64,000 nucleotides of DNA from Sclerurus mexicanus (lineage: Eukaryota; Chordata; Aves; Passeriformes; Furnariidae). Shown in pieces: positions 62,895-64,000 of the stretch (position 1 is its first letter; the number at the start of each line of letters is the position of its first letter). A program made the translations under genes and the position numbers. The stretch spans positions 376,197 to 440,196 of the forward strand of contig VWZF01006082.1 in assembly GCA_013396755.1 (NCBI GenBank), in the 5' to 3' direction. Below the pieces are notes generated by a model. That model was not told the origin of the DNA and ran no database searches. It saw only the letters and a program-made list of their open reading frames with translations.

Positions 62895-63970
62895 CTTGTG
62901 GACAAAATGTCCAGCATACAACTGGATAAACACCTCATGCAGTGGGTGAGCAATTGGCTCACGGGTCGAGCACAGAGGGTAATAGTGAATGGGGTAACAT
63001 CAGACTGGTGACCTGTCACTAGTGGAGTTCCTCAGGGCTCCATCTTGGGACCTGTGCTCTTCAACATCTTCATAAAGGACCTGGACACAGGATTGGAAGG
63101 AATACTAAGCAAGTTGGCAGATGACACAAAACTGGGAGGAACTGCTGACTCCCTGGAAGGCAGAGACCTCAACAAATGAGAGGACTGGGCAATCACCAAG
63201 CACATGAAGTTCAGCAAGGGGAAGTGCTGGATTCTGCACCTGGGATGGAACAACCCCAGATGTATGTACAGACTGGGGAATGAGATGCTGGAAAGCAGTG
63301 CCTTGGAAAGGGACCTGGGGGTCTGGGTTGGCAGAAAGTTGAATATGAGTCAGCAGTGACCTGACAGCCAGGAGGGCCAACAGTGTCCTGGAGGGCATCA
63401 GGCAAAGCATCACCAGCCGGTTGAGGGAGGGGATTGTCCCATCTGCTCTGCACTGGGACGGCCTCACCTGGAATATTCTGTGTAGTTTTGAGTGCCACAA
63501 TATAAGAAAGATGTTAAGCTATTGGAGAGTATCCAAAGGCGGCAATGAAGACAGTGAAGGGCTTTGAGGGAAAGCTGTATGAGGAGTGGCTGAAGTTGCT
63601 TGATGTGTTCAGCCTGGAGAAGAGGGGACTGAGGGGAGACCTCATTGCAGTTACAACTTCCTCATGAGGGAAGGGGGAGGGGCAGGCACTAATCTCTTGT
63701 CTCTGAACCAGTGACAGAACCTGAGGGAATGGCCTGAAGTTGTCAGGGGAGGTTTGGGTTGGGTGTTAGGAGAAGGCTCTTCACCCAAAGGGTGGTTGGG
63801 CACTGGAACAGGCTCCCCAGGGAAGTGGTCACAGCACCAAGCCTGACAGAGTTCAAGAAGCATTTGGACAATCCTCTCAGGCACATAGTGTGACTCTTGG
63901 GGATCATCCTGAACAGGGCCAGGAGTTGGACTCGATGATGCTTGTGGGTCCCTTCCAACTCGATTCTCTG
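62895..63970 (+). mobile_element. CR1 LINE with the end of the reverse-transcriptase domain, sense
   Basis: The longest CR1 here. From about 63021 the sequence reads Ser-Gly-Val-Pro-Gln-Gly-Ser-Ile-Leu-Gly-Pro, the conserved reverse-transcriptase box, followed at 63118-63129 by the Ala-Asp-Asp-Thr catalytic box. The rest of ORF2 and the 3' UTR follow, ending near GGGTCCCTTCCAACTCGATT. It carries stop codons (a TGA just before the SGVPQG box, after GACTGG) and is 5' truncated, so it is not mobile. It shares the 3' subfamily with the copy at 58.8 kb. Confidence 0.93.
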
Positions 63971-64000
63971 CTTACTTGCCTGCTCTAAAGCTGTGCTGTG

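Noticed and set aside
63021..63500. Reverse-transcriptase motifs as a possible active gene or endogenous retrovirus
   Set aside because: The motif order and 3' tail are CR1 LINE, there are no LTRs, and stops plus truncation make it dead.

Overview
The window looks like a vertebrate nuclear genome, almost certainly a bird. It has AT-rich intergenic and intronic DNA and scattered 5'-truncated CR1 non-LTR retrotransposons in both orientations ending in the CR1 ATTCTATGATTCT-type tail. It also has two GC-rich islands that each contain an assembly gap, as is typical of bird assemblies. The CR1 subfamily at 58.8 and 62.9 kb has a tail that I associate with neoavian birds; that last step is inference.

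Layout. From 0 to 4.4 kb there is a CR1 tail and then non-coding sequence ending in a strong splice acceptor. One intact protein-coding gene is visible, a claudin read in a single coding exon at 4449-5093 (+, 214 aa), best matched to CLDN34. Two decayed relatives lie downstream in the same orientation, at about 9.95-10.56 kb and 20.32-20.87 kb. They make a claudin mini-array with one survivor. Between them sit CR1 fragments and a first GC-rich island (16.2-17.1 kb) broken by a 249-base gap. A second, larger CpG island (34.0-35.2 kb) holds a 425-base gap. From there to the end of the window the + strand looks richer in T than A and in G than C, with no convincing coding exon. This fits a long first intron of a + strand gene whose first exon lies in or beside the gap. 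In human, CLDN34 lies between SHROOM2 and WWC3, so WWC3 is the natural candidate. That is inference from synteny, because no WWC3 protein sequence is visible.

The rest is non-coding: an 18-unit ATCTC pentanucleotide array (40.67-40.76 kb), poly-T and dinucleotide tracts, one likely ancient amniote LINE/SINE tail near 37.0 kb, and two younger CR1 copies at 58.8 and 62.9 kb. The latter retains the end of a CR1 reverse-transcriptase domain. I saw no tRNA, rRNA, CRISPR, prokaryotic or viral gene. The most notable content is the claudin array and its two pseudogenes.
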